From Solibacillus silvestris_B (GTDB lineage: Bacteria; Bacillota; Bacilli; Bacillales_A; Planococcaceae), in assembly GCF_051967575.1 (NCBI RefSeq), contig NZ_JBQCJW010000016.1, positions 1-64,000 of the forward strand: a DNA stretch of 64,000 nucleotides, in the 5' to 3' direction. A program made the position numbers and the translations under genes. How positions within the stretch are numbered: position 1 is the first letter of the stretch; every line of letters begins with the position of its first letter. This document shows, piece after piece, positions 8,328-17,570 of the stretch. A model generated the notes under the pieces. That model saw nothing but the letters and a program-made list of their open reading frames with translations, had not been told where the DNA came from and searched no databases.

Positions 8328-9470
8328 ATGAGCATTTATACAGAAGAGCATGAGATGTTTAGAAAAGCATTACGCAAAATGCTGGATAAAGAGGCATATC
8401 CTTATTTTGAGCAGTGGGAAAAAGACAGGGATATTCCACGCGAGTTTTGGCTGAAGCTCGGGGAGAATGGCTTTTTATGTCCAATGGTCAGTGAACAGTA
8501 TGGGGGACTTGCGCTGGATTTTGGCTATTCTGCTATATTAACGGAGGAGCTGGAGCGTGTTGGGGCAGGGTTAGCGAGCGGGATTTCGCTTCATTCCGAT
8601 ATTGTGACACCTTATATAGAAGCATATGGAACAATTGCACAAAAGGAAAAATGGCTTCCTAAAAGCGTTACAGGTGAGTACATTTCGGCTATTGCCATGA
8701 CGGAACCGGGTGCAGGCTCTGATCTTGCAGGCATTCAAACGACAGCGAAAAAAGATGGGGATGTCTACATTTTAAACGGAGAAAAAACCTTTATTACGAA
8801 TGGCATTCATGCTGATTATGTTGTTGTCGTCTGTAAAACAGATCCACAGGCCAGCCCGGCGTACAAAGGGGTTAGTTTGCTAATTGTGGAAAGCGGCACT
8901 CCTGGTTTTAAGCGTGGAAAAAAACTGGACAAAATCGGGATGCATAGCGCAGATACAGGTGAGCTTATTTTTGATGATGTACGTGTACCAGCAGAAAACC
9001 TATTAGGGGAAGAAAACCGCGGCTTCTATTATTTAATGGAAAAACTGCAGCAGGAACGCCTCATTGTCGCACTGGAAACGCAAATCGAAGCAGAATGCTG
9101 TTTAAAGCTGACAGTGGACTATGTAAAAGAACGAAAAGCATTCGGCAGCCGTATTGCTGATTTCCAAAACACTCAATTTAAGTTAGCGGAGATGGCGACA
9201 GAAATTGAACTTGGCCGTACATATGTCGATAGTCTAATTGCCAAACATAATGCAGGGAAAGATATTGTGAAGGAAGTATCGATGGCTAAATGGTGGATCA
9301 GTGAAATGGCCAAGCGCGTTGTAGCGGATTGCCTGCAGCTTCATGGGGGGTACGGTTATATGGAGGAATATGAAATCGCAAGACGTTACCGAGATATACC
9401 GGTAGCAGCGATTTACGCTGGTACAACAGAAATTATGAAGGGGATTATCGCAAAGCAAATTTTAAAATAG
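8328..9470 (+). CDS. Acyl-CoA dehydrogenase (LCAD/IVD-like)
   Basis: A 380-residue flavoenzyme for alpha,beta-dehydrogenation of acyl-CoA with electron transfer to ETF. The family motifs AMTEPGAGSDL (about 123-133) and LQLHGGYGYMEEY are present. The C-terminal site that holds the catalytic Glu in MCAD/SCAD reads IYAGTTEI, with Ala there. E243 in QQERLIVA aligns with the Glu base of long-chain and isovaleryl-CoA dehydrogenases, so the base probably sits on that helix. The ATG follows AAGGGGCGGGGA. The thiolase gene follows after 22 bases, implying a short beta-oxidation or acyl-CoA degradation operon. Substrate length is not determinable from sequence. Confidence 0.9.
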   Translation: MSIYTEEHEMFRKALRKMLDKEAYPYFEQWEKDRDIPREFWLKLGENGFLCPMVSEQYGGLALDFGYSAILTEELERVGAGLASGISLHSDIVTPYIEAYGTIAQKEKWLPKSVTGEYISAIAMTEPGAGSDLAGIQTTAKKDGDVYILNGEKTFITNGIHADYVVVVCKTDPQASPAYKGVSLLIVESGTPGFKRGKKLDKIGMHSADTGELIFDDVRVPAENLLGEENRGFYYLMEKLQQERLIVALETQIEAECCLKLTVDYVKERKAFGSRIADFQNTQFKLAEMATEIELGRTYVDSLIAKHNAGKDIVKEVSMAKWWISEMAKRVVADCLQLHGGYGYMEEYEIARRYRDIPVAAIYAGTTEIMKGIIAKQILK

Positions 9471-9492
9471 TACTGACAAAGGGGATCGAATA

Positions 9493-10674
9493 ATGAAAAA
9501 TGTATATATCGTAGATGGGGCAAGGACAGCATTTACAGCTTTTGGGGGTTCTTTTGCAACAACAGATGCAGTACAGCTTGGCACAAAAACAGCAGTTGAA
9601 GCATTAAAGCGCGCAAATGTGCAACCTGAACAAGTCGACCATGTTATTTATGGCGGTGTGATTACAACAGGTGCGAACTCTGCTTATTTAGCTCGTCATA
9701 TTGGTCTTTATGCAGGCGTACCAAAGGAAGTACCGGCATTAACGTTAAATCGGCTTTGCGGATCTGGTATGCAATCGGTCGTATCGGCAGCTCAAATGAT
9801 TCAGCTTGGTGAAGGGGAAGTTGTACTCGCCGGGGGAGCGGAAAATATGTCCCAGTCGCCATATTCGAATTTCGAACAGCGCTTCAGCGGTGCAAAGCTT
9901 GGCAATCTGGAGTTTACAGATATGCTTCAAGCAACATTGATTGACCAATATACTGGCTCCGGGATGGGCTTGACGGCAGAAAAGCTTGCTGAGCAATATA
10001 CGATTTCACGTGAAGAGCAGGATGCATTCGCACTTCTTTCAAACGAACGTGCCGCAAAAGCGCGGAAGGACGGCATTTTTGCAAAAGAAATCGTGCCTGT
10101 TGCTGTAGCTGCGAGAAAAGGCGAGATTTTAATAGATCAGGATGAACATATTAAAGAAGGCGGAACACTGGAAAGCTTGGCAAAATTACGCCCGGCTTTT
10201 AAAAAGGACGGCTCCGTTACTGCTGCGAATGCTTCCGGAATTAATGACGGAGCAGCATCTGTCGTTGTCGCGAGTGAGGATTTTGTAGATGACAACGGAT
10301 TAAAGCCATTAGCTCGTATCGTATCATGGGGAATAGCAGGTGTTGACCCGACGATTATGGGCATAGGCCCGGCTCCGGCAATTCGTCAGGCATTGGAGCG
10401 TGCGAATTTAACAATTGAAGATATGGATTTAGTTGAAATTAATGAAGCATTTGCTGCCCAATATATCGCGGTGGAAAAAGAACTTGGCCTGGACCGTGAG
10501 AAAACGAATGTAAATGGTGGTGCAATCGCACTTGGTCACCCGGTTGGTGCAAGTGGTACAAGAATAATCTTATCTGCTGCCTATGAATTGCAGAGACGCA
10601 ACGGCAAATATGCTGTCGCCAGCCTATGCATCGGCGGCGGACAAGGAATTGCTTTAATTATTGAAAGAGTGTAG
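9493..10674 (+). CDS. Thiolase / acetyl-CoA C-acyltransferase
   Basis: A 393-residue type II thiolase with the nucleophile C89 (LNRLCGSGMQS), H349 (GHPVGASGTR) and C379 (CIGGGQG). It either cleaves 3-ketoacyl-CoA or condenses two acetyl-CoA. The ATG is preceded by AAAGGGGATCG. Its place directly behind an acyl-CoA dehydrogenase favours a degradative FadA-like role over acetoacetyl-CoA synthesis, but both remain possible. A terminator follows directly. Confidence 0.92.
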   Translation: MKNVYIVDGARTAFTAFGGSFATTDAVQLGTKTAVEALKRANVQPEQVDHVIYGGVITTGANSAYLARHIGLYAGVPKEVPALTLNRLCGSGMQSVVSAAQMIQLGEGEVVLAGGAENMSQSPYSNFEQRFSGAKLGNLEFTDMLQATLIDQYTGSGMGLTAEKLAEQYTISREEQDAFALLSNERAAKARKDGIFAKEIVPVAVAARKGEILIDQDEHIKEGGTLESLAKLRPAFKKDGSVTAANASGINDGAASVVVASEDFVDDNGLKPLARIVSWGIAGVDPTIMGIGPAPAIRQALERANLTIEDMDLVEINEAFAAQYIAVEKELGLDREKTNVNGGAIALGHPVGASGTRIILSAAYELQRRNGKYAVASLCIGGGQGIALIIERV

Positions 10675-10681
10675 ATACTAG

Positions 10682-10716
10682 GCGTGCTGGAAGGTAGATT
10701 TCCAGCATGCTTTTTT
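10682..10716 (+). terminator. Terminator of the acyl-CoA dehydrogenase-thiolase operon
   Basis: Stem GCGTGCTGGAA / TTCCAGCATGC followed by six T residues. Confidence 0.9.
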
Positions 10717-10746
10717 GTTGTGAAAAATTTGTATGGGCGGAGTTTT

Positions 10747-11064
10747 ATTAGAACAAGGGAGTGTGTTATTAGAACAAGTGGCTACGATATTAGATGAAAT
10801 AGGAAGTTTATTAGAAAATGGTCGGATATGAAGTTTGGGTAAGCTCTTTTTAGCCAAAAATACGGATAAAAAGCATTGGGTTTGATTTTTATTAGAACAA
10901 TGCTGCGGGATATTAGTAAATGCCGGGTGGATATTAGAAAATGGCAAGATGATATTAGCCCAAAGCGAACCTATATTAAAACAATGGCAGGATATATTAG
11001 AAAATCGCACTTTTATTAGAACAAATTAAAATATATTAGATGATTTCCGAATTTATTAGAAAAT
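10747..11064. repeat. Degenerate 21-bp-period array of ATTAGAA boxes
   Basis: ATTAG/ATTAA boxes start at 10747, 10768, 10789, 10810, then 10891, 10912, 10933, 10954, 10975, 10996, then 11015, 11035 and 11055. Most steps are exactly 21 bases and the last three are 19-20. The core is usually ATTAGAACAA or ATTAGAAAAT, and the rest of each unit diverges. The break between 10831 and 10890 may hold a decayed unit (TTTAGCCAA at about 10848). A 21-base step is two helical turns and also seven codons, so both strands show heptapeptide patterns. The array fills most of the 534-base gap between thiolase and helicase. No gene there has a credible ribosome binding site. Confidence 0.8.
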
Positions 11065-11208
11065 CCCCTAGCTTTCACGCTTCATTTTTCAATTGACACA
11101 TAGCCTCCTTTTTTCGCTGTAAAACACTAACCGGTATCCCGCCAAATTTTACGCAACAATTATGGAATATGGTACACTAAAGCCAACGAATAAAAGGTGG
11201 TAAACAAT

Positions 11209-12441
11209 ATGTCAGCAATCAGTTTATTAAACGAAACACTGCAAAATAAATGGTCGTTTGAAACGACAATGAAAATCCAGGACGAGATGATCCCCGCGAT
11301 GATCGAAGGAAAAGATATCGTGGCGGAATCTCCGACAGGCTCAGGGAAAACATTGGCCTACACTTTACCGATTTTAAACAAAGTAGACGGCAAAAAGAAA
11401 CAAACACAGGCATTAATAGTAGCCCCTTCACAAGAGCTTGCGATGCAGATTGTCGAAGTAATCCGCGATTGGACAGTAGGAACGGATATTACAGTACAGC
11501 AACTAATCGGTGGTGCCAACTCCGCACGTCAAATCGAAAAACTGAAGAAAAAGCCAACAATTGTTGTCGGCACACCAGGCCGTTTAAACGAATTGGCACG
11601 CCAAGGGAAATTGAAGCTTAAAGAAATCGAAACAATCGTTTTGGACGAATGTGATCAGCTGCTGAGCCGCGAATACCGAGTTGTCGTGAAATCTTTTATC
11701 GAAGGTGCCGCATTTGGCCGCCAAGTCGTTGTCGTGTCGGCTACGATTACAGAGGAAATTAAACTTGTCGCGGAACGTTTAATGTTCGAGCCGATCAGCA
11801 TTGAAATTAAACCGGAAGACATGGTGAAGTTCGGGAAAGTCGTTCATTCCTTTGTAAAGGTAGAGGAACGCGACAAAACAGATATGCTACGTCGTTTGGC
11901 TAATATCGAAGGTTTGCGCGGATTGGCATTTGTCAATAACATCGACCAAGTATTAATGAAACAGAACAAGCTGGAATACCGGGATGCGCCGATTGTGGCA
12001 CTTCACTCGGACATGAAAAAAGAAGAGCGCAAAAAAGCGCTTGATGCATTCCGTAAAGGGGAAGCCCGCATTTTAATCGCGACGGATATTGCAGCAAGAG
12101 GTTTAGATATTTCAGGTTTAACACATGTTATTCATGTTGATGTGCCAAGAACGATCGAGCAATATACACATCGTTCTGGTCGTACGGGCCGTGCAGGTGC
12201 AGATGGGGAAGTATTGACATTATTATCATATAAAGATGAAAAGACGTTCAAAAAATGGCTGCGCGATCTTTCATTGAAAGGCATTCAAAAGGTTTGGGGG
12301 CAAGGTCAACTGATTGAAGGAAATGCAAAAACAGTGATGACAAAAGCAGCACCGACTACTAAAAAAGCAGCTGAGAAAAAGCCTTATCAACCAAAGTCCA
12401 ATAAAAAAGGCATGACATTCAGTAAGAAAAAGGAGAAATAA
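11209..12441 (+). CDS. DEAD-box RNA helicase (DECD variant, YfmL-like)
   Basis: A 410-residue ATP-dependent RNA helicase. Motif I is SPTGSGKT (41-48), motif II DECD (146-149) instead of DEAD, motif III SAT (177-179), and motif VI HRSGRTGRAG. A short Lys-rich tail follows. Length and architecture resemble B. subtilis YfmL, linked to ribosome assembly; the exact role is inferred. The ATG at 11209 lies behind AAAAGGTGG; an in-frame GTG at 11197 is within that ribosome binding site. The aminopeptidase gene starts three bases after its stop, so the two are co-transcribed. Confidence 0.9.
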   Translation: MSAISLLNETLQNKWSFETTMKIQDEMIPAMIEGKDIVAESPTGSGKTLAYTLPILNKVDGKKKQTQALIVAPSQELAMQIVEVIRDWTVGTDITVQQLIGGANSARQIEKLKKKPTIVVGTPGRLNELARQGKLKLKEIETIVLDECDQLLSREYRVVVKSFIEGAAFGRQVVVVSATITEEIKLVAERLMFEPISIEIKPEDMVKFGKVVHSFVKVEERDKTDMLRRLANIEGLRGLAFVNNIDQVLMKQNKLEYRDAPIVALHSDMKKEERKKALDAFRKGEARILIATDIAARGLDISGLTHVIHVDVPRTIEQYTHRSGRTGRAGADGEVLTLLSYKDEKTFKKWLRDLSLKGIQKVWGQGQLIEGNAKTVMTKAAPTTKKAAEKKPYQPKSNKKGMTFSKKKEK

Positions 12442-12444
12442 TCG

Positions 12445-13674
12445 ATGACATTCGAAGAGAAGTTAGAGCAATTTGCAGAGTTGGCCGTTCGTATCGGGGT
12501 AAATGTTCAAAAAGGACAATACTTATTGATCAATACATCAACAGATACGCTGGAATTCACGCGTATTGTTGTGAAAAAGGCATATGAAGCAGGTGCAAGT
12601 CGTGTACATGTGAACTTAACAGACGCAAGCTTCGAACGTGCCTATTACGAAAATGTCACAGTGGAGGAAACAGCGAATTTCCCGAAATGGACTGTCGCAC
12701 AACGTGAAGAATTAATCGAGCGCAAAGGTGCACTTCTTTGGATTGATGCAGAAAATCCTGATTTGCTGGAGGGCATTGCAGCAGAAAAAATCGGTGCACA
12801 GCAAAAAGCGGCGGGTACAGCACTCGTAAACTACCGAAAAGCAGTGATGAACGATGATATCGCATGGTCTATTATTGCGGTCCCATCTCCCGAATGGGCT
12901 GCAAAAGTATTCCCGGACTTGGCAGAAGAAGAGCAAGTTCCCGCATTATGGGACGCTATTTTCAAAACGGTTCGTATTGGTGAGGGGGATGCAGTAGAAA
13001 ACTGGCAAGCCCATATTGAAAGCTTGCATGCACGCGCAGCTCAGTTAAATGCGAAAAAATATGCGAAATTGCACTATATGGCACCGGATACAGACTTAAC
13101 AATTGAATTACCGGAAAAGCATCTATGGAAAAGCGGAAGTAGTCAATCACCGGACGGTACAACATTCATCGCCAATATGCCGACAGAAGAAGTTTTTACG
13201 CTTCCGGCGAAATATGGTGTAAATGGCTATGTATCGAATACGAAGCCCCTCGTATACAAAGGCAATATTATCGACGAGTTTAAGCTTACGTTTGAAAAAG
13301 GGAAAATCGTAAAAGCCGAGGCAAAGGTTGGACAAGACTTGCTGCAGCAGTTAATCGCTTCTGATGAGGGAGCAGCGTATTTAGGGGAAGTCGCATTAGT
13401 ACCTCATGAATCGCCAATTTCTTCATCCAATATTTTATACTACAACACATTATTCGACGAAAATGCATCGAATCACTTAGCAATCGGCGAAGCTTACCCA
13501 ACTTGCTATGAAGGCGGCAAAGAGTTAGAAAAAGGCCAGTTGGAAGCACTTGGCATCAATACATCGATAACACATGAGGACTTCATGATCGGCAGTGCAG
13601 ATATGGATATCGACGGTATATTGGCAGATGGCTCAAAGGAACCGATTTTCCGTAAAGGGAATTGGGCATTTTAA
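12445..13674 (+). CDS. M29-family aminopeptidase (AmpS/PepS type)
   Basis: A 409-residue metallo-aminopeptidase removing N-terminal residues from peptides in the cytosol. The C-terminal half carries the conserved metal-site segments LGEVALVP, SNHLAIG and HEDFMIGS. GGAGAAATAATCG provides the ribosome binding site. It is closely related to the product of the minus-strand gene at 30848-32083, so the genome has at least two copies. It is translationally close to the helicase gene upstream and to the SGNH hydrolase gene 20 bases downstream. Confidence 0.92.
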   Translation: MTFEEKLEQFAELAVRIGVNVQKGQYLLINTSTDTLEFTRIVVKKAYEAGASRVHVNLTDASFERAYYENVTVEETANFPKWTVAQREELIERKGALLWIDAENPDLLEGIAAEKIGAQQKAAGTALVNYRKAVMNDDIAWSIIAVPSPEWAAKVFPDLAEEEQVPALWDAIFKTVRIGEGDAVENWQAHIESLHARAAQLNAKKYAKLHYMAPDTDLTIELPEKHLWKSGSSQSPDGTTFIANMPTEEVFTLPAKYGVNGYVSNTKPLVYKGNIIDEFKLTFEKGKIVKAEAKVGQDLLQQLIASDEGAAYLGEVALVPHESPISSSNILYYNTLFDENASNHLAIGEAYPTCYEGGKELEKGQLEALGINTSITHEDFMIGSADMDIDGILADGSKEPIFRKGNWAF

Positions 13675-13694
13675 TTTTCGATAAGGGTGAGTAG

Positions 13695-14564
13695 ATGCGA
13701 AAATTTTTGTATGGCATTATTTTTTGTATTGCTTTGTTTCCGACTACTGCATTTGCGGATGAGCATGAAGTGTATATAGCGCTTGGTGATTCCTTGGCAG
13801 CGGGACAAACTCCATATAGTCAAATTGATGCGGGCTATACCGACTTCATTGCCCTGCAGCTTATGCGCCACGGAAAACTTGCCCATTTTTCAAAGGAGCT
13901 TACTTTTCCGGGCTACCGTGTAGAAAATGTCATTGAATCGGCCAAGTCTGAAAAAGCGACACAGTTATTAAAAGAGGCGACACTTATCACGGTTTCTGCC
14001 GGGGCTAATAACTTACTGCCGCTTATTGCGCATAATCCGCATAAAGGAACACTTGCTTTCACACAGCTTAATGCGAATTTTGCATTGAATGAAGTACGCA
14101 CGAATATTCAGGAGCTTCTTTCATTGATCGATTATAAGGCACCGAAAGCGAAAATATACGTAATGGGCTATTATTTTCCATATGTGAGTGTCCATAGAGA
14201 GCAACAACTAGGTGCGGCGAATGTTTTACAGATGCTTAATGCCATATTAAAGCAAGAGACAGAGCAAGCAGGGCATGTTTTTGTCGATGTTTATGAAGCG
14301 TTTGATGATAAGCGGGCGGATTATTTAACGAATGTACAAGATGTCCATCCAAACCAGGTCGGCTATCGCATTATGGCAAATGAAATGTTAAAGCACTATA
14401 GCGGAAATGATTCACTCGCATTGGCAAGAGAAGCAATGCCAGCGCCAAGGCCGAAAACATTTGAAGAAATGCTAGAGCTAGCAGGACAAAATGAAGCGGC
14501 GAAAAATGAGTACAATGTCACCGCATTTCATATTACAAATAAACCAAAACCGATATATGTATAA
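13695..14564 (+). CDS. Secreted SGNH/GDSL-family hydrolase
   Basis: A 289-residue protein with a signal peptide (about 1-21, ending TTAFA) and the block I motif GDSLAAG with nucleophile S33. Block V reads DVHPN (D216, H218), giving Asp two residues before His where three is more common. Members are extracellular esterases, lipases or thioesterases; the substrate is unknown. The ATG follows AAGGGTGAG. It is probably the last gene of the helicase-aminopeptidase operon, closed by a hairpin shared with the convergent opp binding-protein gene. Confidence 0.85.
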   Translation: MRKFLYGIIFCIALFPTTAFADEHEVYIALGDSLAAGQTPYSQIDAGYTDFIALQLMRHGKLAHFSKELTFPGYRVENVIESAKSEKATQLLKEATLITVSAGANNLLPLIAHNPHKGTLAFTQLNANFALNEVRTNIQELLSLIDYKAPKAKIYVMGYYFPYVSVHREQQLGAANVLQMLNAILKQETEQAGHVFVDVYEAFDDKRADYLTNVQDVHPNQVGYRIMANEMLKHYSGNDSLALAREAMPAPRPKTFEEMLELAGQNEAAKNEYNVTAFHITNKPKPIYV

Positions 14565-14565
14565 A

Positions 14566-14608
14566 AAAAGCATTCCCGCAAGAGAAAAACTTGGGGAATG
14601 CTTTTTCT
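14566..14608. terminator. Bidirectional terminator between convergent genes
   Basis: Stem AAAAAGCATTCCC / GGGGAATGCTTTTT around an A-rich loop has A- and T-runs on either side. It serves the SGNH hydrolase (+) and the oligopeptide-binding protein (-). Confidence 0.88.
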
Positions 14609-14617
14609 GATCCTTAA

Positions 14618-16261
14618 TTACTCGCTAATTTTAACTTCGCGTAATTGATAGATGCTGTCAGAACCTACGTTGAAGCCAGAAACTTTATCAGATACACCTG
14701 TTAATGTGTACGGGTGTAATACGAAAGCCATTGGCGACTCGTCTGAAATAAGTTGCAACGCTTCTTTGTAGATTGCTTCACGTTTAGCTGAATCCGCTTC
14801 ACGACGGCCTTGTTCCAATAACTCATCCACTTTATCGCTAGAGTAGAATGAACGGTTACCTGGGTCGCCATGTTGAGAAGAATGGAATAATGCGTATAGA
14901 CCATAGTCCGCATCACCAGTAGGGTTAGACCAGCCTAAAATGAACATGTCATGCTCACCAGCAGCTGTTTTTTCCAAGTATGAACCGAACTCCATTACTT
15001 CGATTTCAGCTGTTACGTTTAATTGTTTTAAAGCTTCTTGTAAAACGATTGCTACGTTTTGACGAGCAGGGTTGTCGTTCGTCCAAATTGTAGTTTTGAA
15101 ACCGTCAGCATAACCTGCTTCCGCAAGTAAAGCTTTTGCTTCGTCCATATTGTAAGCCATTGATGTCACATCTTCCGTGTATCCGAAAATACCAGGAGCT
15201 AATGGTGAAATCGCAGGAATACCGTAACCTTCGTAAATGCCCTCGATTAAAGTCGGGCGATCGATTGCCTTTGAAATCGCTTGACGTACTTTAGGGTTGT
15301 TGAATGGCTCTTTTTGAGTATTGAAGCCAAGATAAGTTAAAGATGAAGAAGCTGTTTCCAATACAGAAGCGCCATCAAACGCATTAACGTTTTCAACTTG
15401 ACCAGGCTCAACTGCGCCGATAATGTGGGCAAAACCTGATTGTAATTCTGCTACACGAGTAGCGCTTTCCGGTACCACTTTGAATGTTACTGTATCGATA
15501 TTTGCAGGAGTACCTGCATATTCAGCGAATTTTTCCAATTTGATTTCAGTACCCGGTGTCCAAGAAACGAATTTGAATGGACCAGTACCTACTGGGTTTG
15601 TTCCGATTACAGAACCAGCTTTAACTGATGAATCGGCTTCCATTGCAGCGTAGTCATCTGCGATAGATTTAGGTGAAATAATACCGCCGCCATTATGTGT
15701 TAAGTGAGCAAGCAATGGCGAGAATGGATATTCAGTCACGAATTGAATTGTTGAATCATCGATTACTTTTATATCTGTTACCATCTCGAATAAGAAGGCA
15801 CGCGGAGATGCAACCTCAGGATCCAATAAACGATCGAATGAAGTTTTTACAGCTTCAGCATTGAATGCTTCGCCGTCATGGAAAGTCACGCCTTGTTTTA
15901 ACTTGAATTCCCAAGTTAATTCGTCAACTTGTGTCCAAGATTCTGCTAAACCAGGCACTAAGTCGCCGTTAGCATCACGGTTTACTAAAGTTTCATAAAG
16001 GTTAGATTGTACATTTGAAGATGGAACGTCATTTGAACCATGTGGATCCAATGAACTAGCATCTGATAATTCAGCGATAATTAAGTCACCGCCGCCTGCA
16101 GTATTTTCTTCAGCCGTACCAGAATCTGTATTTGTTTCAGTTCCAGTGTCTCCGCTATTTGTAGCTTCATCTGAATCATCCCCACCAGCACATGCAGCTA
16201 ACACAAGGGCAAGTGTAAATGTAAGAAGCAGCATCCATAGCGATTTTTTAGAAAATGACAT
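14618..16261 (-). CDS. Peptide ABC transporter substrate-binding lipoprotein (SBP family 5)
   Basis: A 547-residue extracytoplasmic binding protein with lipobox LAAC (cysteine 24) and an acidic Ser/Thr/Gly-rich linker. The fold signature includes SLDPHGSNDVPSSNVQSNLY near the N-terminus and the family 5 segment VTFHDGEAFNAEAVKTSFDR. It binds peptides (or glutathione, as in close GsiB/DppE-like members) and hands them to the permeases. It is transcribed divergently from the permease-ATPase operon 16659-20568. The ribosome binding site is GGGGGGAC. Ligand preference cannot be read from sequence. Confidence 0.9.
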   Translation of the reverse strand: MSFSKKSLWMLLLTFTLALVLAACAGGDDSDEATNSGDTGTETNTDSGTAEENTAGGGDLIIAELSDASSLDPHGSNDVPSSNVQSNLYETLVNRDANGDLVPGLAESWTQVDELTWEFKLKQGVTFHDGEAFNAEAVKTSFDRLLDPEVASPRAFLFEMVTDIKVIDDSTIQFVTEYPFSPLLAHLTHNGGGIISPKSIADDYAAMEADSSVKAGSVIGTNPVGTGPFKFVSWTPGTEIKLEKFAEYAGTPANIDTVTFKVVPESATRVAELQSGFAHIIGAVEPGQVENVNAFDGASVLETASSSLTYLGFNTQKEPFNNPKVRQAISKAIDRPTLIEGIYEGYGIPAISPLAPGIFGYTEDVTSMAYNMDEAKALLAEAGYADGFKTTIWTNDNPARQNVAIVLQEALKQLNVTAEIEVMEFGSYLEKTAAGEHDMFILGWSNPTGDADYGLYALFHSSQHGDPGNRSFYSSDKVDELLEQGRREADSAKREAIYKEALQLISDESPMAFVLHPYTLTGVSDKVSGFNVGSDSIYQLREVKISE

Positions 16262-16658
16262 GATGGAAGTCCCCCCATTTATTATTATTGTAGAATATTA
16301 CATAAATGTAAATTCTCTAAATAGAATAGCACAACTAATTACTGGTCATCAATATATAAAAAGATAAAAAGTATTTTAAGTAGAAAAAGTATGCGTTAGA
16401 TAGTATATTATAATAGTGTTGCTAAATTCAGAAAATTAAAGAATTACTTATCCCTGTAAGTGTTAAGCATAATTTACTACAAAATAGTATACTATGTTAA
16501 TATAATCAAATTGTTAAAAAATATAAAAATAACAAAATATTCCGAATTTTAACAAAACATTATTATGTTGAAATGTGTCCTTTTTCCTCTATATACTATT
16601 GTCTATACAAATTTTATAGAGTACTAGAAGGAATTAAAAATTGAAAGGGTGATTTATA
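16262..16658. promoter_or_regulatory. Divergent control region of peptide transporter 1
   Basis: A 397-base AT-rich intergenic region between the binding-protein gene (-) and the permease operon (+) holds promoters in both directions. A CodY-like box lies near the middle. TTGTCT with a weak TACTAG 17 bases later (near 16600-16625) is a possible + strand promoter. I see no coding sequence. Confidence 0.5.
16423..16437. promoter_or_regulatory. CodY-like box
   Basis: TAAATTCAGAAAATT matches the CodY consensus AATTTTCWGAAAATT at 12 of 15 positions. Oligopeptide transporters are classic CodY targets, so nutrient-dependent repression is plausible. Confidence 0.5.
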
Positions 16659-17555
16659 TTGAATACGGCACAAACAGAGAAAAATCCTTCTACTATGAAA
16701 AAAAGTAATCCACGTGCAGAAGCTTTCAAAACGTTTATGAAGCGTTTACTGAAAAACAAAGCGGCTGTAGTTGGTGGACTAGTTATACTTTTTATCATTT
16801 TAGTAGGTATAGTTGGACCGTTTTTAGTGAAAACGGATCCAAACGCTCAGAACATTTTAAACAAGCTTCAGCCACCTTCAAAAGAGCATTGGTTTGGCAC
16901 AGATAACTTCGGGCGTGATATTTTTTCACGTATTGTCAATGGAACAAAGCTGACGTTAACGGTAGGATTTTTATCAGTATTCATCGGGGGTGTCATCGGG
17001 GTAATTTTAGGGATTGTAGCAGGTTACTATGGCGGCGCTATTGATACGATCACAATGCGCCTGATGGATATTCTACTAGCATTCCCCGGTATTTTATTAG
17101 CTCTTGCTATTGTTTCGGTATTAGGCGGCAGCTTAATAAACGTAATCATTGCGGTTGGTATATTCTCGATTCCTGCATTTGCCCGTATTGTGCGCGGTTC
17201 GACCTTGCAAGTGAAAAAGCTTGAGTATATTGATGCAGTGAGGGCACTCGGGGCATCGGATACACGGATTATTTTTAAACATATTTTACCGAATATTTTG
17301 TCACCAATAATCGTTCAGGCAACGATGCGTGTCGCAACAGCGATTTTAACAGCATCAGGCCTTGCATTCCTAGGTTTAGGCGCTCAGCCGCCAGCAGCGG
17401 AATGGGGAGCAATGTTAAGTGATGGTCGTACGTATATGCATAATGCCGGTCATATGGTATTGATTCCTGGGATGATGATAGTTGTTGTTGTATTGGCATT
17501 TAATATTTTCGGTGATGGATTACGTGATGCACTTGATCCGAAGATGAAACAATAG
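16659..17555 (+). CDS. Peptide ABC transporter permease (DppC/OppC type)
   Basis: A 298-residue membrane protein. A short cytoplasmic N-terminus is followed by the OppC-type N-terminal segment and about six helices. The EAA-type loop contains YIDAVRALGASDTRIIFKHI. It begins with TTG behind GAAAGGGTG. It pairs with the next gene product to form the channel. In this operon the C-type permease gene precedes the B-type, the reverse of the second cluster at 60914-62828. Confidence 0.9.
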   Translation: MNTAQTEKNPSTMKKSNPRAEAFKTFMKRLLKNKAAVVGGLVILFIILVGIVGPFLVKTDPNAQNILNKLQPPSKEHWFGTDNFGRDIFSRIVNGTKLTLTVGFLSVFIGGVIGVILGIVAGYYGGAIDTITMRLMDILLAFPGILLALAIVSVLGGSLINVIIAVGIFSIPAFARIVRGSTLQVKKLEYIDAVRALGASDTRIIFKHILPNILSPIIVQATMRVATAILTASGLAFLGLGAQPPAAEWGAMLSDGRTYMHNAGHMVLIPGMMIVVVVLAFNIFGDGLRDALDPKMKQ

Positions 17556-17570
17556 GAGGTGGAACAGTAA

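Noticed and set aside
10733..10831. + strand 32-codon frame MGGVLLEQGSVLLEQ...
   Set aside because: No ribosome binding site and it ends within the array; coiled-coil look is a consequence of the 21-base period.
10678..11010. Minus-strand frame of 110 codons with repeated SNK/SNI heptads
   Set aside because: It starts without a ribosome binding site and runs through the thiolase terminator. Its repeats follow from the 21-bp DNA array, so I treat it as a by-product of the repeat.
10747..11064. CRISPR-like array
   Set aside because: Units are 21 bases in total with about ten conserved bases, far too short for repeat plus spacer, and no cas genes are present.
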